From contig JAZNNW010000174.1 in assembly GCA_045580485.1 (NCBI GenBank), forward strand, positions 1-8,595: a stretch of 8,595 bases of DNA. Reading direction: 5' to 3'. The DNA is from Avoscillospira sp045580485. GTDB taxonomy: Bacteria; Bacillota; Clostridia; Oscillospirales; Oscillospiraceae. Below the pieces are notes generated by a model. The model ran no database searches and was not told where the DNA came from. It worked only from the letters and a program-made list of their open reading frames with translations. Below are positions 1-5,674 of the stretch, piece after piece. Positions within the stretch are counted from its first letter, which is position 1. Each line of letters begins with the position of its first letter. A program made the position numbers and the translations under genes.

Positions 1-23
1 AGTGCCGGGGGGGGCGGAGGTTC

Positions 24-44
24 GTCTCTTTTTTGTGCAGAGAC
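24..44. repeat. Small hairpin, 6-bp stem
   Basis: GTCTCT (24-29) is the reverse complement of AGAGAC (39-44), with a 9-base T-rich loop. It is the weakest hairpin of the cluster and could occur by chance. It is listed because it sits in line with stronger ones. Confidence 0.4.
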
Positions 45-84
45 TTTCGAGGGGAACTGTCAACAAAGCTGACTGAGAGGTATG

Positions 85-109
85 TGAAATCCGCCAATGG
101 CGGATTTCA
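85..109. repeat. Perfect 11-bp hairpin, 3-base loop
   Basis: TGAAATCCGCC (85-95) pairs perfectly with GGCGGATTTCA (99-109) around the loop AAT. There is no T-run after it on either strand, so it does not look like an intrinsic terminator. A compact perfect stem of this kind is typical of REP-like elements or structured RNA. Confidence 0.75.
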
Positions 110-120
110 GTCTCCGACGG

Positions 121-152
121 CCAATACTTTTGTCATGTCACAAAAGTATTGG
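121..152. repeat. Perfect 13-bp hairpin, 6-base loop
   Basis: CCAATACTTTTGT (121-133) is the exact reverse complement of 140-152, with the loop CATGTC. The stem is AT-rich inside and GC at its base. Neither strand carries a clear U-tract directly after it. It lies 12 bases after the preceding hairpin and 11 bases before the nested structure at 164-255. Confidence 0.8.
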
Positions 153-163
153 ATGAAAAAGAC

Positions 164-255
164 ACATGGGGGAGAGCGTTGTCCGGATTTTGTGATCGTT
201 TCTGCCTGTGTTTTCGTTCCGATTTACATCACAAAATAGCCACTCTCCCCCATGT
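164..255. repeat. Nested two-stage inverted repeat, 92 bases
   Basis: The outer arms are ACATGGGGGAGAG (164-176) and its exact reverse complement (243-255), 13 bp. Nested inside are ATTTTGTGAT (187-196) and its exact reverse complement (228-237), 10 bp, leaving a 31-base apical loop. The internal segments are asymmetric: 177-186 and 238-242. Read on the minus strand the outer stem is followed by GTCTTTTTC, which is terminator-like. The whole could be a small structured RNA, a cruciform, or a MITE-like element; no transposase is nearby. Confidence 0.75.
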
Positions 256-295
256 CCCCCTCCCGGCTGCCTGTCGCTACTCTGAGAGGTGGTCG

Positions 296-330
296 ATAGA
301 AAATAGATCCCCCGGTAAAACCGGGGGATC
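296..330 (-). terminator. Intrinsic terminator of the Cys-rich gene
   Basis: GATCCCCCGGT (306-316) and ACCGGGGGATC (320-330) form a perfect 11-bp GC-rich stem with a 3-base loop. On the minus strand it is followed by a T-rich tail (CTATTTTCTATC). It begins 4 bases past the stop codon of the gene at 335-1006, so it is well placed to end that transcript. Confidence 0.8.
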
Positions 331-334
331 ACGC

Positions 335-1006
335 TTATCCCATAAAGTCGATGGCGTTGGCGCAGATGAAGTAGAAGCGGTTGTCGGTGCTGTTGGCCAT
401 GACCAGAATGCTGCCGATCTGACCGATAATGGTGCTGTTCTGCACCACCAACGGTCCGGCGACCACGGTGGATGCCCGCACAGCGGCGGCGGTGGTCAGG
501 GCATCTGCCACAGAGCAGCAGTCATTGTGCTTCTGAGGACGCAGCAGCTGACCGAGGGTCTGGCTGATGGTCTGGAAGTTGGTGGCGATGGGTTCTGTGG
601 TAGTGGCAGCGGCAAAGGCGATGGCTGTCAGCCGGCACAGAGCGGCCTGGGTCACCACAGGGGATAAGGCAGCGCTGTCTGCCGCTGCGGGATACAGTGT
701 GCCGGAGACTGTGATGGTCTCACAGCTGTCGCCGCCGCAGGTGTAGACGCCAACCGGCTCCGTCAGGTTGTCACTGGGAGCGGTGTCGGTGGGCGGCGTT
801 GTTACCGGTGTGCCCAGTACATAATCGTCCGTCACAAAGGCAAAGCTGGAAAAATCAACCGCAAACCGCAGCTGGGGGCAGCAGATCAGCTCCAGCGCCT
901 TGCGGAAGTCTTCGCCGCAGGGGCAGCATGGACGCTGAGGCGGTGCGGGCGGTGTGGGCTGCGGACAGGGATTGCAGCCGGTGTTGGTGCAGCAGTAATT
1001 ATTCAA
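335..1006 (-). CDS. Cysteine-rich protein of unknown function
   Basis: A 223-residue protein with 15 cysteines. Seven lie in the first 30 residues (CC at 5-6, C11, C14, CC at 27-28, C30), around a proline-rich stretch. CC pairs recur later, and CGGDSC forms a CX4C-like pair. The remainder is Ala/Thr/Val-rich with no signal peptide or long membrane segment. From memory it resembles clostridial Cys-rich proteins with a TDDYVLGT-type segment, which have no established function. A spore-coat or surface role is only a guess. The start is taken as TTG at 1006 because GGGGAG (1020-1015) lies 8 bases upstream. The in-frame GTG at 1015 overlaps that ribosome site and so is unlikely. The gene is divergent from the operon starting at 1114 and ends at its own terminator. 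Confidence 0.75.
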   Translation of the reverse strand: MNNYCCTNTGCNPCPQPTPPAPPQRPCCPCGEDFRKALELICCPQLRFAVDFSSFAFVTDDYVLGTPVTTPPTDTAPSDNLTEPVGVYTCGGDSCETITVSGTLYPAAADSAALSPVVTQAALCRLTAIAFAAATTTEPIATNFQTISQTLGQLLRPQKHNDCCSVADALTTAAAVRASTVVAGPLVVQNSTIIGQIGSILVMANSTDNRFYFICANAIDFMG

Positions 1007-1014
1007 AAAGATCA

Positions 1015-1020
1015 CTCCCC
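1015..1020 (-). promoter_or_regulatory. Ribosome binding site fixing a TTG start
   Basis: On the minus strand GGGGAG is followed by TGATC, close to the extended anti-16S complement. Spacing to TTG at 1006 is 8 bases. The upstream GTG (1015-1013) begins inside the site, which argues against it as the start. Confidence 0.6.
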
Positions 1021-1066
1021 GGAGATTGGTTCATCCAATTCTATGCTGTGGTATGATCTTTTGTGC

Positions 1067-1095
1067 TTGTTCAGAGTTTCTGCCTGTGGTATGAT
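1067..1095 (+). promoter_or_regulatory. SigA-type promoter of the 1114-5110 operon
   Basis: A -35 TTGTTC (1067-1072) is separated by 17 bases from a -10 TATGAT (1090-1095), with an extended -10 TG at 1087-1088. The expected transcript start is near 1102, only about 12 bases before the TTG codon at 1114. The same 11-base word TGTGGTATGAT also occurs 38 bases upstream (1047-1057), where no good 17-base-spaced -35 is seen. That copy may be a second extended -10 promoter or a binding-site repeat. Confidence 0.7.
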
Positions 1096-1101
1096 AGAGA
1101 T

Positions 1102-1107
1102 GAGGTG
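1102..1107 (+). promoter_or_regulatory. Ribosome binding site fixing a TTG start
   Basis: GAGGTG lies 6 bases before TTG at 1114. The longer frame opening with GTG at 1063 would begin upstream of the -10 element and would put a charged segment before the signal peptide. TTG 1114 is therefore preferred. Confidence 0.7.
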
Positions 1108-1113
1108 AAACAC

Positions 1114-2127
1114 TTGAAGCGACTATTTTTGCTGCTGTTGGTCTTTCTTCTGATCTGCCCGGTATGGGCCCAGGAGGGTTCTGACCTTGCCCCTGCGGTG
1201 GAAGCCTACATGGAAGAACATGGGCTCGATGAGAGCAATTTTTCCATGTCCTACTACAACACCGTCACAGGAGAAAGCTACAGCTATAACGATAAAAAAT
1301 TCATGGTGGCAGCCAGCACCTTCAAGCTGCCGGTGAATATGTATTACTATGAACTGGAGGCTGCCGGTGAGATCGAATCCGATGCGGTCATTCCCGGTGT
1401 GGGCGTTTCTCTGGACAAGGCCCATGAGCTGAGCCTGGTGGAATCCAACAACGAAGTCTCCATCGGGATGCTCTATGCCATCGGCGATGGGGTCTTTGCC
1501 GACTATAAGACCAAAATGCGCAAATATTTCACCATGGCTGATGAAGAAATCGATTTCATTTATTATGCCGATAATTATTACTGCACCCACATGATGATGG
1601 ATGCTTTGAAGCATCTCTATGAGAACCGGGAACTGTTTTCGGAGATGATCGGCTATATGAAAAGGGCCCAGCAGGATCAGTATTTCTGTGCCGGGGTCAC
1701 GGAGTATGAGGTAGCCCACAAGTACGGCTGGTTCGAGGGTGCTGTCAACGATGTGGGAATCATCTATACGGAGCAGCCCTTTTTGCTGGCGGTCTACACC
1801 CAGGATGTCTACGGCGAAGGTGTGGTGGCAGACATTGCCAAACTGGTGACGGAATATAATGTGGAACAGGCAAAACCGAAAACGGTGGAGGTCCTTCTGC
1901 CGGTGGAGATGATCCCCACGGAGGAAGAACAGCCGAAACCGCCGGTAATGGAGGAAGAAGCACCGGAAGAAACCCCGGTGGTGGAAGAAGAATCCAAAAC
2001 CTTTGTCTGGTGGATGGTGCCTGTGGCACTGGGCGTGTTTCTGTTGGGCGGCGGCGGAACGGTGCTGCTGACCCGGAAAAAATGGATGCAGCAGATGCTG
2101 CAGGAAGAAGATTCCGACGAGGAGTAA
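1114..2127 (+). CDS. Membrane-anchored class A beta-lactamase-like serine hydrolase
   Basis: A 337-residue exported protein. A signal peptide (KR then a Leu/Val core, residues 2-19, cleavage probably after VWA) leads into a class A beta-lactamase/penicillin-recognising fold. Visible motifs are S68-T-F-K71 (SxxK nucleophile and base), S111-N-N113 (SxN) and K203-Y-G205 in the place of KTG, followed by a typical strand segment NDVGIIY. I see no ExxLN-type omega-loop glutamate, so efficient beta-lactam hydrolysis is unlikely. A peptidase or esterase acting on the wall, or a ligand-binding relative, is as plausible. After the domain comes a Pro/Glu-rich linker (about 265-295), one transmembrane helix (about 297-320), then RKK and an acidic cytoplasmic tail, giving a type I topology with the domain outside. 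It is the first gene of a three-gene operon; its stop is 3 bases before the VanW-family start. Confidence 0.85.
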   Translation: MKRLFLLLLVFLLICPVWAQEGSDLAPAVEAYMEEHGLDESNFSMSYYNTVTGESYSYNDKKFMVAASTFKLPVNMYYYELEAAGEIESDAVIPGVGVSLDKAHELSLVESNNEVSIGMLYAIGDGVFADYKTKMRKYFTMADEEIDFIYYADNYYCTHMMMDALKHLYENRELFSEMIGYMKRAQQDQYFCAGVTEYEVAHKYGWFEGAVNDVGIIYTEQPFLLAVYTQDVYGEGVVADIAKLVTEYNVEQAKPKTVEVLLPVEMIPTEEEQPKPPVMEEEAPEETPVVEEESKTFVWWMVPVALGVFLLGGGGTVLLTRKKWMQQMLQEEDSDEE

Positions 2128-2130
2128 ACC

Positions 2131-3822
2131 ATGGCGAAAAAAGGTAAATTTGAACAGCCCAGAGGCAGAACTGCTGTGAAAAAGAAGAAAAGCCCTGCCC
2201 GCTGGATCATCCCTGCGGTGTTGGCGGCGATTCTGCTCATAGCGGCACTTGTGGGCGCAAAACTGAAAAACGGAAAGACCATCTATCCCAATGTCTGGGT
2301 GGCAGGGGTGGAAGTGGGCGGTCTGACCGCCTCCGAAGCTCAGGAACTGGTGGAACAGACCGTTGCCGATTCCTATCATTCCCAGACCCTGGAAGTGCAG
2401 CTGCCGGACAGAACCTTGTCCTTTGAGCCGGAGCAGACCAATGTGGTTGTGGATGCCGAACAGGCCATTGAAAAAGCCATGGACTATGGCAGAACGGGCA
2501 ATGTGTTTGCAGCGCTCATCCGCTATCTCACTGCCGGCAGCAAGGTACATGAAATGGATCTGGAAACGGCGCTGGATCTGGATACAGCCTATCTGGAAAG
2601 CCTCATCTATCAGACGGCAGCCGATGTCAAGACGGCGCCCATCCATGCATCCATGGCCATGGATGCCGGTATGACCAAGGTGACGGTGCAGATGGGCACG
2701 GCAGGTCGGGAACTGGATACGGCAGGTCTTTATGCGGCGGTCTATGATGCCTTCCAGCAGGGCGATTTTACGCCTCTGCAATGGGAGTATGAGAAGATTC
2801 CTTACAAGAATGTGGATCTGGAGGGGCTTCACAGCAAACTGGCTGCCCCGGTAGCCGATGCCTATTATGACAAGGAAAAGCGGCAGATCATTGCCGGTGT
2901 GGAGGGTCACACCTTTGATCTGGAGCAGGCATTGACCCGGCTGGCAGAGGCTGAGGACAGTACAAAACTGGAGATCCCTCTGGAGGTATTGGAGCCGCAG
3001 CTGACCACCGGCAAGTTGACTTATGAGATGTTCGGTCAGATTCTGGAACAGCGTTCCAGCGTCTATGTCAACAATGCCAAACGAACGGAGAATCTCCGTC
3101 TGGCCTGTGAGGCTATCAATGGCACCATCATCAATCCCGGCGAGGTGTTCTCTTTCAATGAGGCTGTGGGCGAGCGGACGGAGGAAAAGGGCTATCAGCC
3201 TGCCACCATCTATGGCGGTGAAGGTGAAAGTGTGGACGGTGTCGGCGGCGGTGTCTGTCAGGTGGCCTCCACCATCTACTATGCCGCCCTGTACATGGAT
3301 CTGCCCACGGTTATGCGGGAGCCTCATATGTATCTGGTCACTTATGTGCCGGCCGGCTGCGATGCCACTATTTTCTGGGATTCCGGTCTGGACTACAAGT
3401 TCCGCAACAATCGGGAAAATCCCATTAAGATTCAGGCCAATATCGATGGGGGCAAGGTCAATATCACCTTCTGGGGCGTGAAGGAATCGGACAACTATGT
3501 GGAGTTGTCCAAGCCGGTGACGCTGGAAACATGGACCGATGAAGATGTGGAAGAAGTGGATGAGACCAAGCCCGTGGGCTTCCGGGAACAGAAGCAGACC
3601 GCCTATACCGGCTCCAAGGTTGTGGTGACCAAGAAGGTCTTTGACGGCGATGGCAAGCTGCTTCGGGAGGAAAAACTGGAAAGCACCTATAAGAGCCGAC
3701 CCAATATCTACATTGTCGGTCCCAGCGAGGAACAGCCGCCGACGGAAGAAGCACCCGGCGAGCTTCTGCCGGAAGATATGGAGACCACGGAAGAACCTCT
3801 GTGGACAGAAGAAGGAGTATGA
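2131..3822 (+). CDS. VanW family protein with G5 domain
   Basis: A 563-residue envelope protein. A basic cytoplasmic N-terminus (1-24) precedes one transmembrane anchor (about 25-44), leaving the rest outside. Residues about 55-300 contain repeated segments of the kind called putative peptidoglycan-binding (PG_binding_4) in VanW proteins. The VanW domain spans about 305-450, with FSFNEAVGERT, GGGVCQVASTIYYAAL (C376 invariant-like) and REPHMYLVTYVP (H399). A G5-like domain follows at about 455-530, then a Pro/Glu-rich acidic tail. VanW was first noted in vancomycin-resistance clusters, but its activity is not established and this gene is not in a van cluster. The start ATG has GAGGAG 6 bases upstream, inside the end of the previous gene, implying translational coupling. 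It likely acts on or binds the wall together with the serine hydrolase upstream. Confidence 0.9.
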   Translation: MAKKGKFEQPRGRTAVKKKKSPARWIIPAVLAAILLIAALVGAKLKNGKTIYPNVWVAGVEVGGLTASEAQELVEQTVADSYHSQTLEVQLPDRTLSFEPEQTNVVVDAEQAIEKAMDYGRTGNVFAALIRYLTAGSKVHEMDLETALDLDTAYLESLIYQTAADVKTAPIHASMAMDAGMTKVTVQMGTAGRELDTAGLYAAVYDAFQQGDFTPLQWEYEKIPYKNVDLEGLHSKLAAPVADAYYDKEKRQIIAGVEGHTFDLEQALTRLAEAEDSTKLEIPLEVLEPQLTTGKLTYEMFGQILEQRSSVYVNNAKRTENLRLACEAINGTIINPGEVFSFNEAVGERTEEKGYQPATIYGGEGESVDGVGGGVCQVASTIYYAALYMDLPTVMREPHMYLVTYVPAGCDATIFWDSGLDYKFRNNRENPIKIQANIDGGKVNITFWGVKESDNYVELSKPVTLETWTDEDVEEVDETKPVGFREQKQTAYTGSKVVVTKKVFDGDGKLLREEKLESTYKSRPNIYIVGPSEEQPPTEEAPGELLPEDMETTEEPLWTEEGV

Positions 3823-3823
3823 T

Positions 3824-5110
3824 ATGCGAGCCGTTGACCTCATTGCGAAAAAACGGGACGGAAATGCCTTGACGGAAGAAGAAATCCGCTTCCTCATCCG
3901 GGGGTATACCGACGGGTCCATTCCCGATTATCAGATGTCCGCCTGGGCCATGGCGGTCTGCTTTCAGGGCATGACTGCGGAGGAAACGGCGGTGCTCACC
4001 GATGCCATGATGCGGTCCGGAGACATGGTGGATCTGAGCTGTTTCGGCAGCCTTTCTGTGGATAAACATTCTACCGGCGGCGTGGGAGATAAGACCACCC
4101 TTATCGTGGCGCCTACCGTGGCATCCTTGGGTGGAAAAATGGCTAAAATGTCCGGCAGAGGTCTGGGACACACCGGCGGCACGGTGGATAAACTGGAATC
4201 CATCCCCGGATTCTCCACTACCCTTTCTCCTGAGACATTCCGCCGTCAGGTAGAGGAAGTGGGTGTGGCGGTCATCGGCCAGTCCGGTGATCTGACACCG
4301 GCGGATAAAAAGCTCTATGCCCTGCGGGATGTGACAGCAACGGTGGATTCCATTCCTCTTATTGCCTCCTCCGTCATGTCCAAAAAACTGGCAGCCGGTG
4401 CAAGGTCCATGGTTCTGGATGTGAAATGCGGCTCCGGCGCCTTTATGAAGACCAAAGAGCACGGCCTTGCGCTGGCAAGAGCCATGGTGGACATCGGCAA
4501 AGCCTGCGGCAGAAATGTGGCAGCCCTGCTGACCAATATGGATATCCCTCTGGGTGACTGCATCGGCAATGCTCTGGAAGTCCGGGAGGCTGCAGAAGTC
4601 CTTATGGGCAAGCCGGGTGATCTGAGAGAGATTTGTATGGCACTGTCTGCCCAACTGCTGTGCCTGTGCCATGGCTGGACGGAACAGGAAGCCATGGAAA
4701 AAGTCCTTCAAGCCCTCGACAGCGGTCTTGCCATGGAGACCCGTGACCGCTGGATCGCTGCACAGGGCGGAGATACCGACCTCTCCAAATTACCGACTGC
4801 ATCGGTGCAGGAGCCGATTCTGGCTGAACGGAGCGGCTTCATCACCCACATGGATGCGGCCCAGGTCGGTGTGGCATCGTCTCTTCTGGGTGCCGGACGG
4901 ATGAAAAAAGACGATGCCATCGACTACGGAGCGGGCATCGTTCTCAACAGGAAAACCGGCGATTTTGTGGAGGTCGGCGAACCGATCGCATGGCTGCATA
5001 CCAATAACCGCAGCTTATTGACTGCGGCAAAGGACAGGTTCTCTGCTGCCCTCCAATGGGGCGAAGAAAAGCCTGACATGGATGCGCTTATTTTTGACAT
5101 TATCAGATAA
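3824..5110 (+). CDS. pdp: Pyrimidine-nucleoside phosphorylase
   Basis: A 428-residue cytoplasmic enzyme expected to split uridine, deoxyuridine and thymidine with phosphate into base and (deoxy)ribose-1-phosphate, in pyrimidine salvage. It is close along its full length to Bacillus Pdp (about 433 residues). Visible are the phosphate-site DKHSTGGVGDKTT (80-92), the family signature SGRGLGHTGGTVDKLE (110-125), SGDLTPADKKLYALRDV (154-170) and SSVMSKK (182-188). R168, S183 and K187 match the base-binding residues known in this family. Members are called either pdp or deoA; similarity to the Gram-positive type favours pdp. The start ATG is 1 base after the VanW-family stop, with AAGGAG 6 bases upstream. 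An upstream extension of the frame overlaps the VanW gene and is not real. The gene ends just before a hairpin terminator. Confidence 0.93.
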   Translation: MRAVDLIAKKRDGNALTEEEIRFLIRGYTDGSIPDYQMSAWAMAVCFQGMTAEETAVLTDAMMRSGDMVDLSCFGSLSVDKHSTGGVGDKTTLIVAPTVASLGGKMAKMSGRGLGHTGGTVDKLESIPGFSTTLSPETFRRQVEEVGVAVIGQSGDLTPADKKLYALRDVTATVDSIPLIASSVMSKKLAAGARSMVLDVKCGSGAFMKTKEHGLALARAMVDIGKACGRNVAALLTNMDIPLGDCIGNALEVREAAEVLMGKPGDLREICMALSAQLLCLCHGWTEQEAMEKVLQALDSGLAMETRDRWIAAQGGDTDLSKLPTASVQEPILAERSGFITHMDAAQVGVASSLLGAGRMKKDDAIDYGAGIVLNRKTGDFVEVGEPIAWLHTNNRSLLTAAKDRFSAALQWGEEKPDMDALIFDIIR

Positions 5111-5111
5111 C

Positions 5112-5143
5112 AAAAAATCCCACTGCTGCTGCAGCGGGATTTT
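5112..5143. terminator. Shared bidirectional terminator between convergent genes
   Basis: The arms at 5114-5125 and 5132-5143 form a 12-bp stem around a 6-base loop. One position is an A-C mismatch on the plus transcript but a G-U wobble on the minus transcript. The stem is flanked by A-runs on the left and T-runs on the right, so both directions get a U-tract; the minus one is longer (TTTTTT). It serves pdp (ends 5110) and the P-loop gene (ends 5151). Confidence 0.85.
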
Positions 5144-5150
5144 AATATTC

Positions 5151-5561
5151 TTACTGATATTTGGTAATGCTCTCGGGCAGGTTGGCAGGATCTTCGGAGA
5201 CAGAAATGGTGAACTTCATGCCGTTGGCCTTGCCGAAAGCATCGCACCATGCCAGGAAAGCGGCAGTGGCGTCGTTGTCGTTGGTGCCGGACAGCTTGTA
5301 CAGGTTGTCGATGAAGATACGGGTAATATCAAAGTTGCCTGCGTGCAGACCGCTGACGAAGCCCTTGAGGAACTCGTAGCTGCCGATATCATACTCGCTG
5401 GCATTAATCAAACGGACACGGTAATCCACATCAAAAGTCAGAGCGTTGCCCTTTTCGATGCAGACCACGCTGCCGGTTTCTTCTTTAATTGCGGAATTGA
5501 TAGAATCGATGAGCTTCTTGGTCTTACCGGAACCCTTCAGACCCAAAATAACCTTAACCAT
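5151..5561 (-). CDS. Small P-loop NTPase, function unknown
   Basis: A 136-residue soluble protein with a Walker A motif GLKGSGKT at 7-14 right at the N-terminus and a probable Walker B strand RIFIDN at 81-86 (D85). It has no membrane segment and no second domain, so it is a minimal P-loop fold. I recall very similar stand-alone proteins as common, conserved and unnamed in Clostridia, sometimes loosely labelled PilT-like; no partner is known to me. The start is ATG 5561, because AAGGAGG lies 8 bases upstream (5576-5570). The frame remains open further upstream, to 5633, but that part overlaps the promoter. The gene has its own promoter (5611-5639) and a terminator directly after the stop. ATP or GTP binding is a safe inference; the biological role is not. 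Confidence 0.85.
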   Translation of the reverse strand: MVKVILGLKGSGKTKKLIDSINSAIKEETGSVVCIEKGNALTFDVDYRVRLINASEYDIGSYEFLKGFVSGLHAGNFDITRIFIDNLYKLSGTNDNDATAAFLAWCDAFGKANGMKFTISVSEDPANLPESITKYQ

Positions 5562-5586
5562 AGGAAAAACCTCCTTATTTGCCATA

Positions 5587-5601
5587 GGGGAGCTCGTCCC
5601 C
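5587..5601 (-). other. Small leader hairpin before the P-loop gene
   Basis: Within the predicted 5' leader, GGGGA and TCCCC pair in a 5-bp stem around a 5-base loop. It lies 10 bases upstream of the ribosome binding site. It might modulate translation or stability, but a stem this short can be chance. Confidence 0.3.
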
Positions 5602-5610
5602 CTTTTTAAC

Positions 5611-5639
5611 ATTCTAACAGGTTTGTCACACAATTACAA
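5611..5639 (-). promoter_or_regulatory. SigA-type promoter of the P-loop gene
   Basis: On the minus strand, TTGTAA (5639-5634), a 17-base spacer and TAGAAT (5616-5611) with an extended -10 TG. An 11-base palindrome AAGTGTCACTT (5638-5648) overlaps the upstream edge of the -35, and TTGTCACACAA (5623-5633), a TTGT/ACAA dyad, lies in the spacer. Either could be an operator. Confidence 0.7.
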
Positions 5640-5674
5640 GTGTCACTTTTACCGAAAAACAGCCCTCAGATTCT

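Larger units (their letters stand above)
1..334. other. Gene-free region rich in stem-loops
   Basis: No convincing coding region is present: the short open frames here have no Shine-Dalgarno site and no recognisable protein. The stretch holds four inverted repeats in about 250 bases (24-44, 85-109, 121-152, 164-255) plus a terminator (306-330), each listed separately. The 9-base word CTGAGAGGT occurs at 73-81 and again at 282-290, flanking most of the hairpins. The density of perfect stems resembles dispersed intergenic repeats (REP or MITE-like) or a structured RNA. I cannot name a family from sequence alone. No tRNA, T-box or riboswitch core was recognised. Confidence 0.6.

Noticed and set aside
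24..255. CRISPR array
   Set aside because: The inverted repeats are all different from each other and there are no regularly spaced direct repeats.
1..300. tRNA, T-box or riboswitch in the left gene-free region
   Set aside because: No tRNA cloverleaf, T-box antiterminator sequence or known riboswitch core could be recognised; only simple and nested hairpins.
149..667. A 172-codon plus-strand open frame crossing the repeat region and the Cys-rich gene
   Set aside because: It spans the inverted repeats and a terminator, and its C-terminal half is the antisense of the Cys-rich gene; there is no ribosome site.
1038..1066. Possible minus-strand promoter for the Cys-rich gene (TAGAAT at 1043-1038)
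   Set aside because: The -10 is good, but the hexamer 17 bases upstream is GCACAA, a poor -35, and no extended -10 TG precedes it. It is too weak to list as a feature.
2131..3822. Vancomycin-resistance locus
   Set aside because: Only a VanW-family domain is present; no VanH, VanA/B ligase, VanX or two-component regulator is nearby, and VanW-G5 proteins are common outside resistance clusters.
1123..3921. A 932-codon open frame on the minus strand opposite the serine hydrolase and VanW genes
   Set aside because: It is a shadow: both plus-strand genes have clear domains, signal or membrane segments and ribosome sites. The antisense product is His/Arg/Phe-rich, without any recognisable domain, and runs across gene boundaries.
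3464..4711. A 415-codon minus-strand open frame opposite pdp
   Set aside because: The plus strand encodes a full pyrimidine-nucleoside phosphorylase; the antisense protein has low-complexity composition and no family features.
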